A DNA stretch of 64,000 nucleotides, taken from assembly GCA_028274465.1 (NCBI GenBank), contig CM051455.1, positions 93,876,365 to 93,940,364 of the forward strand, read 5' to 3'. A program made the position numbers and the translations under genes. This document shows positions 45,682 through 55,821 of this stretch, one piece after another. Numbering within the stretch: position 1 is the first letter of the stretch; each line of letters opens with the position of its first letter. The notes below the pieces were generated by a model. It was not told where the DNA came from. It was given only the letters and a program-made list of their open reading frames with translations, and searched no databases. This stretch comes from Plantago ovata (lineage: Eukaryota; Streptophyta; Magnoliopsida; Lamiales; Plantaginaceae).

Positions 45682-47332
45682 TGTTAGGAAACTTGTAATT
45701 TTGATGAGCAATTAACCATGCTAAATTAAGGAAAGTCCAGTAACTAGTACTCTTAAGGTCCATAGGAATTTAGAATTTTAAGGACATTGTAAAAGAGGAA
45801 CGTTTGCTGAGACTTAGAGTAGGTGCTAGATAGGTTAGTTTTACCGCTTATGATGTATCTTGTTTTCTAAAAAGAAAAACAACCTATTGAAGCATTTGCT
45901 GATGATGTACTTTGTTTACACAAACAAACTATTGAAGCATTTAGAACCGTTCAGAAACGTGAAGAATTCGAAGATCTGAAGACTGGTATCTACAAAGGCA
46001 CATGTTGCTCAGAAAGTGGAAACTTCAGCAATAGCATTGCATAAGTGAAAATCTAAACGACAGAGTAGGTTGTGCTTGCTGAAACTGAGACTGACCACTT
46101 GCTGATGAACATTTGTGACCTCTTGCTGAAAGTACTTGCATTTGCGCTCCAACGTTACTATTTGAATTTCATTCAAATGAACATTAAATGCAAAGCATGC
46201 ACGCGAAGGACATGAAGACTAGAAGACAAACAAAGGACGTTGCTGAAAGTACAAAATCAAGATAGTGACATCTTAAGGAACAAAAGCCTTAGACTTTGAA
46301 ATTCAAACAGCTCCTTGATTCACTATAAATAGAGGTCATCCGGCAAAGAGTTGAAGAGTGTCAACAACGTGATCAAACTCTCACTTGTGCTTAAACTCAC
46401 ATACCCTTCAAACACTCTTTACTGCCATTGATCCGTTCCAAAACTTAAAGCTTGAAAAAGCTACTTGTGAAGAAGTAGAACACACTCGGCTAAGAAATTA
46501 GTTACGTGTTCTTTCTTTCAAACAAGAACAAGTCTTGACACCAGAAACAATCAAACTTGTTTACTACAAAGTATTCAAAGTTTTGTTTCTTAGATTACTT
46601 GTTGTAACTGAATAAGTTATAATTAAGTTATCTCATCCCAAACCTCTCTAACTGAAAATACACCCTTTCAGGCGTGATATTCTGGGGGAAATTAATCGAG
46701 CATAGCGTTGCTGATTAAAAGTCCCAAGTTTGGTGGAGAACAAGGTTTTGTTCTCTAGTTAGGTTGGAAATGAAGCAAGTGTGCTTTGGTTTCTGTTTGA
46801 ATCGCTCTAGATAGGTGTTGTAAGAGAACAAGGTTTCGTTCTCTAGTTAGGTTGGAAACGAAGCAAGTGTGCTTTGGTTTCTGTTTGAATCGCTCTAGAT
46901 AGGTGTTGTAAGGAACCTCAAACTTGTATTAGTGGATTCAGTGCTAGAAAGGACAAAGTGGATTAGTTGAGAGATTACGCCACTCTCAGATACCACTATA
47001 AAAGTGTTTGTGTGATTTACGTAATGTATTTAGTTTTCAGAAAAGCATATATTTCTGTACACAGTCACTCACTTCACTTGCTGAGACTTTCACTTACTGA
47101 CAAAGCACTTATTGTATCAAAGACTTCCGCTCTCTGATTTTAAGTATCAGCAAAACTAGTTACTTCTAGTTTCTGAGAAGTAACTTGTGCTTGCTGAGAA
47201 AGTTAAGTATCAGCAAACTCATTACTGAAAAGTAATAAGTCCTTGCTGAGAAAGTTTTTAAATGACGAAAGTTTGAAAAGACTATTCACCCCCCTCCCTC
47301 TAGTCTTTTCTTGTTGTTTAAAGGGACCAACA
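45682..47332 (+). repeat. 3' LTR of element F
   Basis: TGTTAGGAAACTTG to GGGACCAACA; TATA box at 46324-46332. It differs from the G LTRs in many places, including fewer U3 hairpin units and a private tandem duplication (46737-46912). Confidence 0.93.
46737..46912 (+). repeat. 88-bp tandem duplication inside the LTR of element F
   Basis: Two adjacent copies, each starting AGAACAAGGTTT and ending GATAGGTGTTGTAAG, nearly identical. The G LTRs and the minus-strand LTR at 346-1210 have a single copy, so the duplication arose in F or its direct ancestor. Confidence 0.8.
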
Positions 47333-47816
47333 CCTATTCTACCCATTTCTCAAGCAAAGTCATAAACTAATCACCACTTCCTGAATGGCAGGACGAGGGT
47401 GATCTAGAACAGATGACCCTTACAAACGAGGGTGGCATTACAAGAATTGAAAAACGAGACAAACACTTTGCTAAACTGCTTTTTGGCTTTCTTTGGACCC
47501 TTCTATGCTTTTTTGGGGTCTTTTCTTTTATTTTTTTGCTATTCCAGATTTCTGGAAATTTTCGATTTTTTTTTTTTTGTGTAGCCAGCAGTAGCACAAC
47601 GAAAAATAAATTACAATGACACAAAAACGACATCCCCAAACCTATTCAAAAGAACAGGTTAGAGAACAAACTTTACGAAAAAGAAAAACAAACTCACAAC
47701 ACTCAAAATCGAAAAACAAGTCATAATGATAGCATAACCCCCTCCCCAAACCTATTCGTTAGAATAGGTTTCAAACAAAGGATCACACAATCTCACACTA
47801 CCTCCTTTCTACGCAT
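47333..47816 (-). mobile_element. Element H, 3' untranslated piece between F and I
   Basis: Matches the untranslated region of J (about 58600-59162) on the minus strand: the purine-rich tract, two AACCTATTC/GAATAGGTT-type hairpins (near 47638 and 47752) and the text up to the insertion point of I. It continues at 52265 after I. Confidence 0.8.
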
Positions 47817-48555
47817 TGATGAATGAGATTGTCAAACTCAATTAATCAAATAAATTTGTTTTCAGCCAAAGGCAATTCACAACTACAACGAAAACCAAGG
47901 CACGTAGTGTAGAAGTAAAATAACCTCGAGTGTCGATCTCTAAGGACTATAACTAGCTTTATCAAATTTAAATTAAACTATAAATCAGAAATCAAGCAAA
48001 GCACAGATTTTTCTTATCAATATGATGGAAGTCAGTGATAGTATGGTCATTCAAAGCAACGGGTAATAATCAGGCATGAAGTACTTGAAGTTTGTATAGA
48101 GATCTATGATCATGAATTGTCCTATGTGTTCCTTTCAATTCAACACTACAAATATAGATGGCTTAGATAGATCAAATAAATAAAACAATAAATCAAGTCT
48201 TAAACGCGCGAAGCCACTCATGCATAATCAAGAACCCTAGCTAAGAAATCACATACTATCACCAACGATAGATTTAGCTACTCATATTGCAATCAACGAG
48301 AATCAAAGCAAGATTGAATGAAAACATGTTGAATGAAATAAATAAAAGCAGAAAAATCATGAGATACAAGTTACCTACGAAGGTTGTCAATTTCCGATGA
48401 ATTGCTAACTCACAAGCAAGAATCGAAAATCAAAGATGTCCAATCTCTATGCTAAAGCTTCCAATCAATAAGAAAAAGAGTCTTCTATGCTAAAAATTCC
48501 CAGAACAGGCTCTGGAGAATTTGTCTCTCAAAATAATGTGAAAAGGTCTGTCATT
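47817..48555 (-). repeat. 3' LTR of element I (incomplete)
   Basis: Matches the corresponding part of the 5' LTR at 51060-51790, beginning at the exact LTR edge TGATGAATGAG on the plus strand. Confidence 0.8.
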
Positions 48556-48608
48556 TGTACTACCATCTCGGTTGGCTTCACTTCTCCAAGATCTAGAGCT
48601 TTATAGAT

Positions 48609-48815
48609 TTAGTATGGCATGAGATTGATACTAGCTCCTAAGTCGAGCATAGCCTTGGTGGACCGCCCATTTCCCATAGTAATGTCAATTATGAAGCTTC
48701 CCGGATCACGTTGTTTCGTTGGAAGTTCCGCAATAGAATTCACCGTCTCGATCCCATTCACTTCCCTCCCCGAAGAAATTCTTTTGTTACTCTTCACCTC
48801 CCGAAAGAACTTCAT
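48609..48815 (-). pseudogene. Athila-type protease segment of element I
   Basis: Encodes LPTKQRDPGSFIIDITMGN and then MLDLGASINLMPY, the Athila aspartic protease pattern (DLGAS in place of DTGA). It lies downstream of gag on the minus strand. Element fossil. Confidence 0.7.
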
Positions 48816-48839
48816 GTAGGCGGGAATATTCTGAATTAA

Positions 48840-50829
48840 CTACAAAAGAGGTACATTAACTTCGACTTTGGAGAGGCGTTGGTACAGCGGTGACTCCATT
48901 ATATCCTTCTTGACCGGTTTGATTCTACTAGGGAAGGGTACATGAGGTTTTGGGGGCACATATGGATTGGAGGACTTATGAAGCACCTCCGTATTTTTAG
49001 GCGTATCCCCCGTAACCACATCATCGACAACGTCTCCTTTGGGTGTTTGAGGTGTATCGTCCTGCACTTGAGGTTCTTCCGAACTTTGACCAACTTCTTG
49101 GTCAGTGCTTGTTTCTGCATCGTTAGCCACAGTAGATTTAATATGTTTAGGACGTACAAAATTAGGAATTATAGTTACCTTTCCACCTCGGAGGAGTAGT
49201 TTCACTTCCTCGTACTCAGGAACCTCAGTAGTAACAGTTGGAAGTGGCTTGGGATCGACGGAATCAGCTTCGAGTGTCGAAACAGGGGAGCTGGTGTCAT
49301 CCAGCTCCCTGGAGCTGGGGGCGGTTCACCCCCTGCCCCGGGCGAATCGCCTGGGGCGAGCTGGGACGCCCCCAGCTCTCTGCCTGTGGGGGGCGATTGG
49401 CCCCCTATACTGGGCGGTTCGGCCCCCACCTGCAAAGGGGCGTCTCCGTAAAAAACCTTTTCATCTTCGAGTTTATGAACCTCCTCTACTTTTTCACACT
49501 TTAACAAGCTTAATTTCTTCAGTAGCTGCTCAGTTACTTCGACCCCTTCAAAAACTTTCGCTAAACGGAGATTATTTTCAACTTGCCCAGCGTGTGCAAT
49601 TTCATAAACAGTTTCGATGGCCTTCATTCCTGCGTAAAACGCAAGTTCATCCTCCTCACTGCTATCTTCGTCTTCAGAATATCCTTCGTATAAGCCTTCA
49701 GTTTCACCCCGATTTGAATCCCCATTGGTGACTTGACTCGTCTTTAGCCTCTCAGATTGTGCAGAACCACTGGCGTACCTTCGAAGGACCTTCTCTGCCT
49801 CTTCAACTGTACATTCTTCTAATCCTCCACACATCCCATCCACTTGAAGCCTAACATCATCACATACACCACCAACAAAATACCAAATCAGCTCCCCGTC
49901 ATCGAAACGGTGATGGGGGCACTCACGTTTATACAACTCAAAATGTTCGTAGGTGTCACAAAATGGCTCATACTCTCCTTGCTTGAAGTGTTCGATCCTA
50001 TTTCGTAAGGAAATTGTCTCATGGTAAGGCATAAATCGCGCCAAGAACTCCTCTACTACTTGGCTCCATGTTTTCAGCGATCCTGGTGCTAACCTGGATA
50101 TCTAAAGCCTTGGTTCATATCCTAGGGCGAAAGAAAACAATCGCCTGCATAATTGGTCCTCTGTGAACCCCTTTGCTGGAACTTTTGCTATTTCTTCCTC
50201 ATAAGATCTGATGAAACTTAACGGATTCATCCCCACTCCATCTTCAAACCTCGGTATGTCTCTCACCACTGAACTTGTCGCTTCGTACCACTTCAAGATT
50301 GTGCAGAACCTCTGGAGTACTTACGGAAGACCTCTTCTGCCTCTTCAACCGTATATTCTTCCACTCCAAGTCGTTCCTCATCACGTAGTCCACCAACGAA
50401 GTACCAAATCAACTCCCCATCTTCGAAACGGTGATGGGGGCACTCACGTTTATACATCTCAAAACGTTCGTAGGTGTCACAAAACCACTCATACTCTCCT
50501 TGCTTGAAGTGTGCAATCCTATCTCGTAAGGCAATCGTCACATGGTAAGGCATAAATCGCGCCAAGAACTCCTCTACTACTTGGCCCCAAGTTTTCAGCG
50601 ATCCCGGTGCTAACCTTGCCATCCAACGCGTTGGCTCATATCCAAGGGCAAAAGAAAATAATTTCCTGCACAATTGGTCCTCAGTAAACCCCTTTGCTGG
50701 AACGTTTGATATTTCCTCCTCATAGGATCTGATGAAACTTAACGGATTCATCCCCACTCCATCTTCAAACCTCGGTATGTCTCTCACCACTGAACTTGTC
50801 GCTTCGTACCACTTCAACTCTTCCTCCAA
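48840..50829 (-). pseudogene. gag: Athila-like gag region of element I, with tandem duplication
   Basis: Gag core words: RFEDGVGMNPLSFIRSYEEE, GFTEDQLCRKLFSFALGYEP, LAPGSLKTWGQVVEEFLARF, KRECPHHRFEDGELIWYFVG. The core occurs twice (about 50286-50829 and 49755-50290): one unit is almost the same as the gag of H, the other more diverged. After the core come acidic SEDEDSSEEDE sequence, a Pro/Gly-rich stretch from a GC-rich palindrome cluster (49303-49444; GDSPGAGGEPPPAPG) and the conserved PYVPPKPHVPFPSRIKP segment. Fossil; broken. Confidence 0.8.
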
Positions 50830-51038
50830 CTATATAGATGAACTCCTCCTAACTTGCGAGAATTGGGGCATCATGCAAGCTTTCATGGACGTCATACTTG
50901 AATATCTGTAACAGGAGTAACTCAAAACTGAAAATTAGCCCTGTTAGAAGTCGCAAAATTCTGGAGACAAATTAACTACTAACTCTGAGAATTGAATGCT
51001 GAAACTATAAATAAGCTAAAGAGAAAAAAGGAGTATAG

Positions 51039-51056
51039 TCCCCGGCAATGGCGCCA
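51039..51056 (-). other. Primer binding site of element I (tRNA-Asp type)
   Basis: On the minus strand TGGCGCCATTGCCGGGGA, three bases from the LTR edge. Confidence 0.85.
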
Positions 51057-51059
51057 ATT

Positions 51060-52264
51060 TGATGAACGAGATTGTCAGACTCAATTAATCAAATAAATTT
51101 GTTTTTAGCCAAAGGCAATTCACAACTACAACGAAAACCAAGGCACGTAGTGTAGAAGTAAAATAACCTCGAGTGTCGATCTCTTAGGACTATAACTAGC
51201 TTTTATCTAATTTAACTTAAACTATAAAACAGAAATCAAGCAAAGCACAAATTTTTCTTATCAATATGATGGAAGTCAGTGATAGTATGGTCATTCAAAG
51301 CAACGGGTCATAATCATGCATGAAGTACTTGAATTTTGTATAGAGACCTATGATCATGAATTGTCCTATGTGTTCCTTTCAATTCAACACTACGAAGATA
51401 GATGGCTTAGATAGATCAAAGAAATAAAACAATAAATCAAGTCTTAAACGCGCGAAGCCACTCATGCATAATCAAGAACCCTAGCTAAGAAATCACATAC
51501 TATCACCAATGATAGATTTAGCTACTCATATTGCAATCAACAGGAATCAAAGCAAGATTGAATGAAAACATGTTGAATGAAATAAATAAAAGCAGAAAAA
51601 TCGTGAGATACAAGTTACCAACGAAGGTTGTCAATCTCCGATGAATTGCTAACTCACAAGCAAGAATCGAAAATCAAAGATGTCCAATGTCTATGTTAAA
51701 GCTTCCAAATCAAAAAGAAAAAGAGTCTTCTATGCTAATAATTCCCAGAATAGGCTCTGGAGAATTTGTCTCTCAAAATAATTTGAAAAGGTCTGAAAAA
51801 CGTTGAAAAATAGGCAAACTATATATAGCTGCGGAAACCTCCCGGGCGAACCGCCCCAGGTGCCGGGTGATTCGCCTGGTGTGGGGCGAATCGCCCCACA
51901 TCCCAGGCGGTTCGCCTGGGACGTCCAGATCGGCGAGAGCGAGATTTTAGTCTTCTTTTCCTTTTCGGACTCGAATTTTGCCTTCTAGTGACCTTTAAGC
52001 CTTGAAACTCGTCCCCTAAGCCTCAAATCTCATGCGGAACCTTCTAGATACACCACGAATGTCCTCGAAACACCAAAACTTCGTCCTCTTCATCAATATT
52101 GCCCATAAAAATACATTTTTTTACCTAAAACCTGAAAAATGCAAAGAAAAGGGAAACGTGACACTATTATAATAAAATGCACTAAAATATAAGCTAAATT
52201 AACCTAGAGGATAGCTAAATTGGTGAAAAAGACTCGAATGAAAGTGTAAAACACACGTTCATCA
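51060..52264 (-). repeat. 5' LTR of element I
   Basis: Minus strand: starts TGATGAACGTG, ends CTCGTTCATCA. A TATATATAG box (51819-51827) lies next to a GC-rich palindrome cluster (51839-51926). Confidence 0.88.
51839..51926 (-). repeat. GC-rich palindrome cluster in an Athila-like LTR (type example)
   Basis: Several imperfect palindromes such as GGGCGAACCGCCC, GGCGAATCGCC and CCAGGCGGTTCGCCTGG in about 90 bp, inside an otherwise AT-rich LTR and touching the TATA-like box. Comparable clusters: 55437-55481, 57753-57834, 62068-62154 (LTRs), 49303-49444 and 53418-53565 (gag), 59806-59922 (untranslated). Element C has its own version (2662-2817, 6628-6707, 8681-8832) built on AAGCGGTCCGCTT. Confidence 0.75.
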
Positions 52265-52890
52265 GGCATTTAGCAATCTCAAAGCAAGGTGAAGACTTGT
52301 TGCCTCTTAGGTACATAATTACACGGGAAAACAACCACAAGACTCTAACATGCATCATCTTATTATAAAGGCCTTCGTGAACCGCAGTAGAGAAAACACC
52401 ACTAAGTGATGTCGATACTACCAAGCTTGACTAAGTGCATATATAAATGTGACAAGCCAAGCGAGAAAAACCTCAAACAAATTCATAGAGATGAAACGCA
52501 TGGTCAAAGGTCATAACTAGTTAATCTACCCAATAAAAAAGTTCAAAAAATTTGGCAATAAACTCCACACAAAAACATGCAAAACTATACTAGGATGAAT
52601 GTGGTGTATGCAACTAAATACTAAGAAAGCGATAAATGTGCAAATGCAAATGCAAACAAAATACAAGATACAATCCATAAAGGTTGGCTCACTTTCTTAG
52701 ACAAATGGGAGAAGTGGATGATATAGTCCGGTAGGAGAGATAAGGATTCGGTTTTTAATAACACCAACACCAATAAGCCAGACACAACTAACATCAAAGT
52801 TCACGTAACACCCCCCACATGAAGCTCAAGCTAGTCCCTAGCAAAACAAAATGAGGAATACAAAGTGATACTAGATGTTACCGAATGTAT
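52265..52890 (-). other. Non-coding 3' region of element H
   Basis: Up to about 52660 it matches 59163-59540 of J; beyond that it diverges and includes a C-run (minus-strand G-run) near 52810. At about 52890 the word GGCCTCTGTCGGCTG has a counterpart after the protease region of C (near 6370), a conserved family landmark. No gene seen. Confidence 0.65.
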
Positions 52891-52932
52891 GGCCTCTGTC
52901 GGCTGAGTACCAGAATAGACATGTGTAAAGCT

Positions 52933-54464
52933 TCAAGCTGGCGATTCAAGAGTATCTCCACACGGTGGGCGCCATTCTCTTGGTCCGGTGTAGCAAAGAG
53001 ACCTAGGAAGCTTCATCGATCTCACCATCGGGAATGGACGGTTTTGCTTTGTAGGAATATCCGCTAAAGATTTCACCAATAGTGGAACATTAACTTCAAA
53101 CTCAGCGAGGTGCTTATATAGTGGCGACTCCTGTGTATCCTGCTTGGCCAGCTTGATCCTACCATGGAATGGCATATGAGGTTTCGGGGGCACATAAGGG
53201 TTGGAGGACTTATGAAGTACCTCCGTAATATTGGGTGTGTCCCCCTTTTCCTCATTATTGACGATGCCTCCTTCAGGTTTTGAGGTGTACCGTCCTTTCC
53301 ACCTCGGAGAAGTAGATTCACTTCCTCGAACTCAGTAGCCTCAGTAGTAACTGCTGGAAGTTGCTTCGGATCAATGCAAAACTCGTCGGGTAATGAAACA
53401 GGGGAATTGGGGTCGTCTAGCTCCCTGGAGCTGGGGGGCGGTTCGCCCCCCACCCCGGGCGAACCGCCTCGGGTGAGCTGGGACTCCCCCAGCTCTCTAG
53501 TTGTGGGGGGCGGCCCCCCACCCTGGGCGCATCGCCCCCCACCTCCAGGGGGCGTCATCTTCGATATCCTCTTCAACATCTAATACACGAATTTCTTCTA
53601 CCTTTGCACACTCTAACAAGCTGAATTTCTCCATAAGTTGCTCAGTTACTTCGAACCCTTCAAAAACTTTTGCTATACGAGATCATCTTCGACTTGTCCT
53701 ATATGTGTGATTTCAAATACACTCTCAATGGCCTTAATTCCTGCATAACATGCATCTTCATCCTCCTCACTGATATCTTCTTCTTCAGAATATGCCTCAG
53801 ACAGGCTTTCTGTTTCACCTCGGTCTAGTTCCTCACCGGTGATGTGAATTGGTATGACTTCCTCAGATTGTGCAGAACCTCTGGAGTACTTACGGAAGAC
53901 CTCTTCTGCCTCTTCAACCGTATATTCTTCCACTCCAAGTCGTTCCTCATCACGTAGTCCACCAACGAAGTACCAAATCAACTCCCCATCTTCGAAACGG
54001 TGATGGGGGCACTCACGTTTATACATCTCAAAACGTTCGTAGGTGTCACAAAACCACTCATACTCTCCTTGCTTGAAGTGTGCAATCCTATCTCGTAAGG
54101 CAATCGTCACATGGTAAGGCATAAATCGCGCCAAGAACTCCTCTACTACTTGGCCCCAAGTTTTCAGCGATCCCGGTGCTAACCTTGCCATCCAACGCCT
54201 TGGCTCATATCCAAGGGCAAAAGAAAATAATTTCCTGCACAATTGGTCCTCAGTAAACCCCTTTGCTGGAACGTTTGATATTTCCTCCTCATAGGATCTG
54301 ATGAAACTCAACGGATTCATCCCCACTCCATCTTCGAACCTCAATATGTTTCTCACTACTGAACTCGTCACCTCATACTCCCTTAACTCGTCTTCCAGGT
54401 ATATAGATGATCCTCTCCTAACTTGCGAGAATTGTGGGGTCATGCGAGCCCTCATGGACGTCAT
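52933..54464 (-). pseudogene. gag: Athila-like gag of element H
   Basis: The longest open part (53673-54464) begins MTSMRARMTPQFSQVRRGSS and carries the gag core (RFEDGVGMNPLSFIRSYEEE, GYEPRRWMARLAPGSLKTWG, ECPHHRFEDGELIWYFVGGL) and an acidic EEEDISEEDEDAC tail. Downstream, 53418-53565 is a GC-rich palindrome patch coding for Pro/Gly/Glu-rich sequence (GGSPGVGGEPPPSSRELD), followed by the MPPKPHMPFHGRIKLAK segment. No zinc knuckle recognised. Broken; element fossil. Confidence 0.82.
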
Positions 54465-54627
54465 ACCTGGATATCTGGGAAAGGATATAACTCAAAACCA
54501 AAAATCAGTCATGTTAGTTCTGACAAAAATTTGTGACCCAACTTCTACACTAGACAACTAGATTACTATATCCTGGAAATTGAATGCTGAAAATATAAAC
54601 AAGCTAAAGCGTAAAAAGGAGTTATAG

Positions 54628-54645
54628 TCCCCGACAACGGCGCCA
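54628..54645 (-). other. Primer binding site of element H (tRNA-Asp type)
   Basis: Minus strand TGGCGCCGTTGTCGGGGA, three bases from the LTR; one base differs from the site in element C. Confidence 0.85.
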
Positions 54646-54648
54646 ATT

Positions 54649-55821
54649 TGATAAACGAGATTGTCAGACTCAATTAATCAAATAAATTTATTTTTAGCCA
54701 AAGGCAACTCACAACTACAACGAAAACCAAGGCACGTAGTGTAGAAGTAAGATAACCTCGAGTGTCGATCTCTAAGGACTATAACTAGCTTTATCAAATT
54801 TAACTTAAACTATAAATCAGAAATCAAGCAAAGCACAAAATTTTATTATCAATATGATGGAAGTGAGTGATAGTATGGTCATTCAAAGCAACGGGTCATA
54901 ATCATGCATGAAGTACTTGATGTTTGTATAGAGATCTATGATCATGAATTGTCCTATGTGTTCCTTTCAATTCAACACTACGAAGATAGATGGCTTAGAT
55001 AGATCAAATAAATAAACCAATAAATCAAGTCTTAAACGCGCGAAGCCACTCATGCATAATTAAGAACCCTAGCTATGAATTCACATACTATCACCAACCT
55101 TAGATTTAGCTACTCATGTATAAATCGCAATCAATAAGCATAATCAAATCAAGAATCAATGAAAACATGTTGAATTGAATAAACAAAAGCAGTAAAATCG
55201 TGAGATACAAGTTACCAACGAAGGTTGTCAATCTCCGGTGAATTGCTAACTCACAAGCAAGAATCGAGAATCAAAGATGTGCAATCTCTATGCTTAAGCT
55301 TCCAAATCAATAAGAAAAAGAGTCTTCTATGCCAATAATTCCCAGAACAAGATCTGGAGAATTTGTCTCGCGAAATAAGGTTAAAAGGTACGGAAAACGA
55401 CTAAAATTGGAGAAACTACATATAGCTGACGAAACTTGGGGGCGAACCTCCCCAGACGCCAGGCGATTCGCCTGGGACGTCCACGTCGGTGGCCTCCGAG
55501 ATTGTGGCTTTGGTTTCCTTTTTTGGACTCGATTTTGCCTTCTAGTGACCTTTAAGCCTTGAAACTCGTCCCCTAGGCCTCAAAACTCGTCTGGAAACTT
55601 CTAGATACACCACGTATGACCACGAAGCACCCAAACTTCATTCTCTTTATCATAGTTGCCCATCAAAAGTACGTTTTTTACCTAAAAACCTGAAATATGC
55701 AAAGAAAAGGGAAACGTGACACTATTCTAATAAAATGCATTAAAATATAAGCTAAATTAACCCAGAGGATAGCTAAATTGGTGAAAAAACTCGAATGAAA
55801 GTGTAAAATACACGTTCATCA
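54649..55821 (-). repeat. 5' LTR of element H
   Basis: Minus strand: TGATGAACGTG to CTCGTTTATCA. Palindrome patch (55437-55481) beside a TATA-like word. The outer flank at 55822 is a coding fragment of another element or gene. Confidence 0.87.

Larger units (their letters stand above)
45149..47332 (+). mobile_element. Element F (right part) with its 3' LTR
   Basis: Resumes the extra 3' coding region of F (45149-about 45408, matching the end of the 41082-43196 region), then untranslated sequence, a polypurine tract and the 3' LTR 45682-47332 (1,651 bp). The LTR ends GGGACCAACA at 47332, after which minus-strand Athila-like sequence of H begins; F therefore sits inside H. The left LTR and target duplication of F are not visible. 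Confidence 0.9.
47817..52264 (-). mobile_element. Element I: Athila-like gag-protease element inserted into H
   Basis: The 5' LTR (minus strand) is 51060-52264, preceded inward by a tRNA-Asp-type primer site; an incomplete 3' LTR is at 47817-about 48555. The flanks CGCAT (47812-47816) and GGCAT (52265-52269) agree at four of five bases, and the empty site is seen in J (CTAGGCATTTAGC), so this is a target duplication with one later change. The interior has gag and a protease start only. Fossil; broken, and its gag contains an internal tandem duplication. Confidence 0.82.
52265..55821 (-). mobile_element. Element H: Athila-like gag element (main part)
   Basis: On the minus strand: 5' LTR 54649-55821, primer site, gag (52933-54464), then untranslated sequence (52265-about 52890) that continues beyond element I at 47333-47816. 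No reverse transcriptase or integrase is seen. Its 3' LTR should lie left of F and is not visible. Fossil; broken. Confidence 0.82.
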
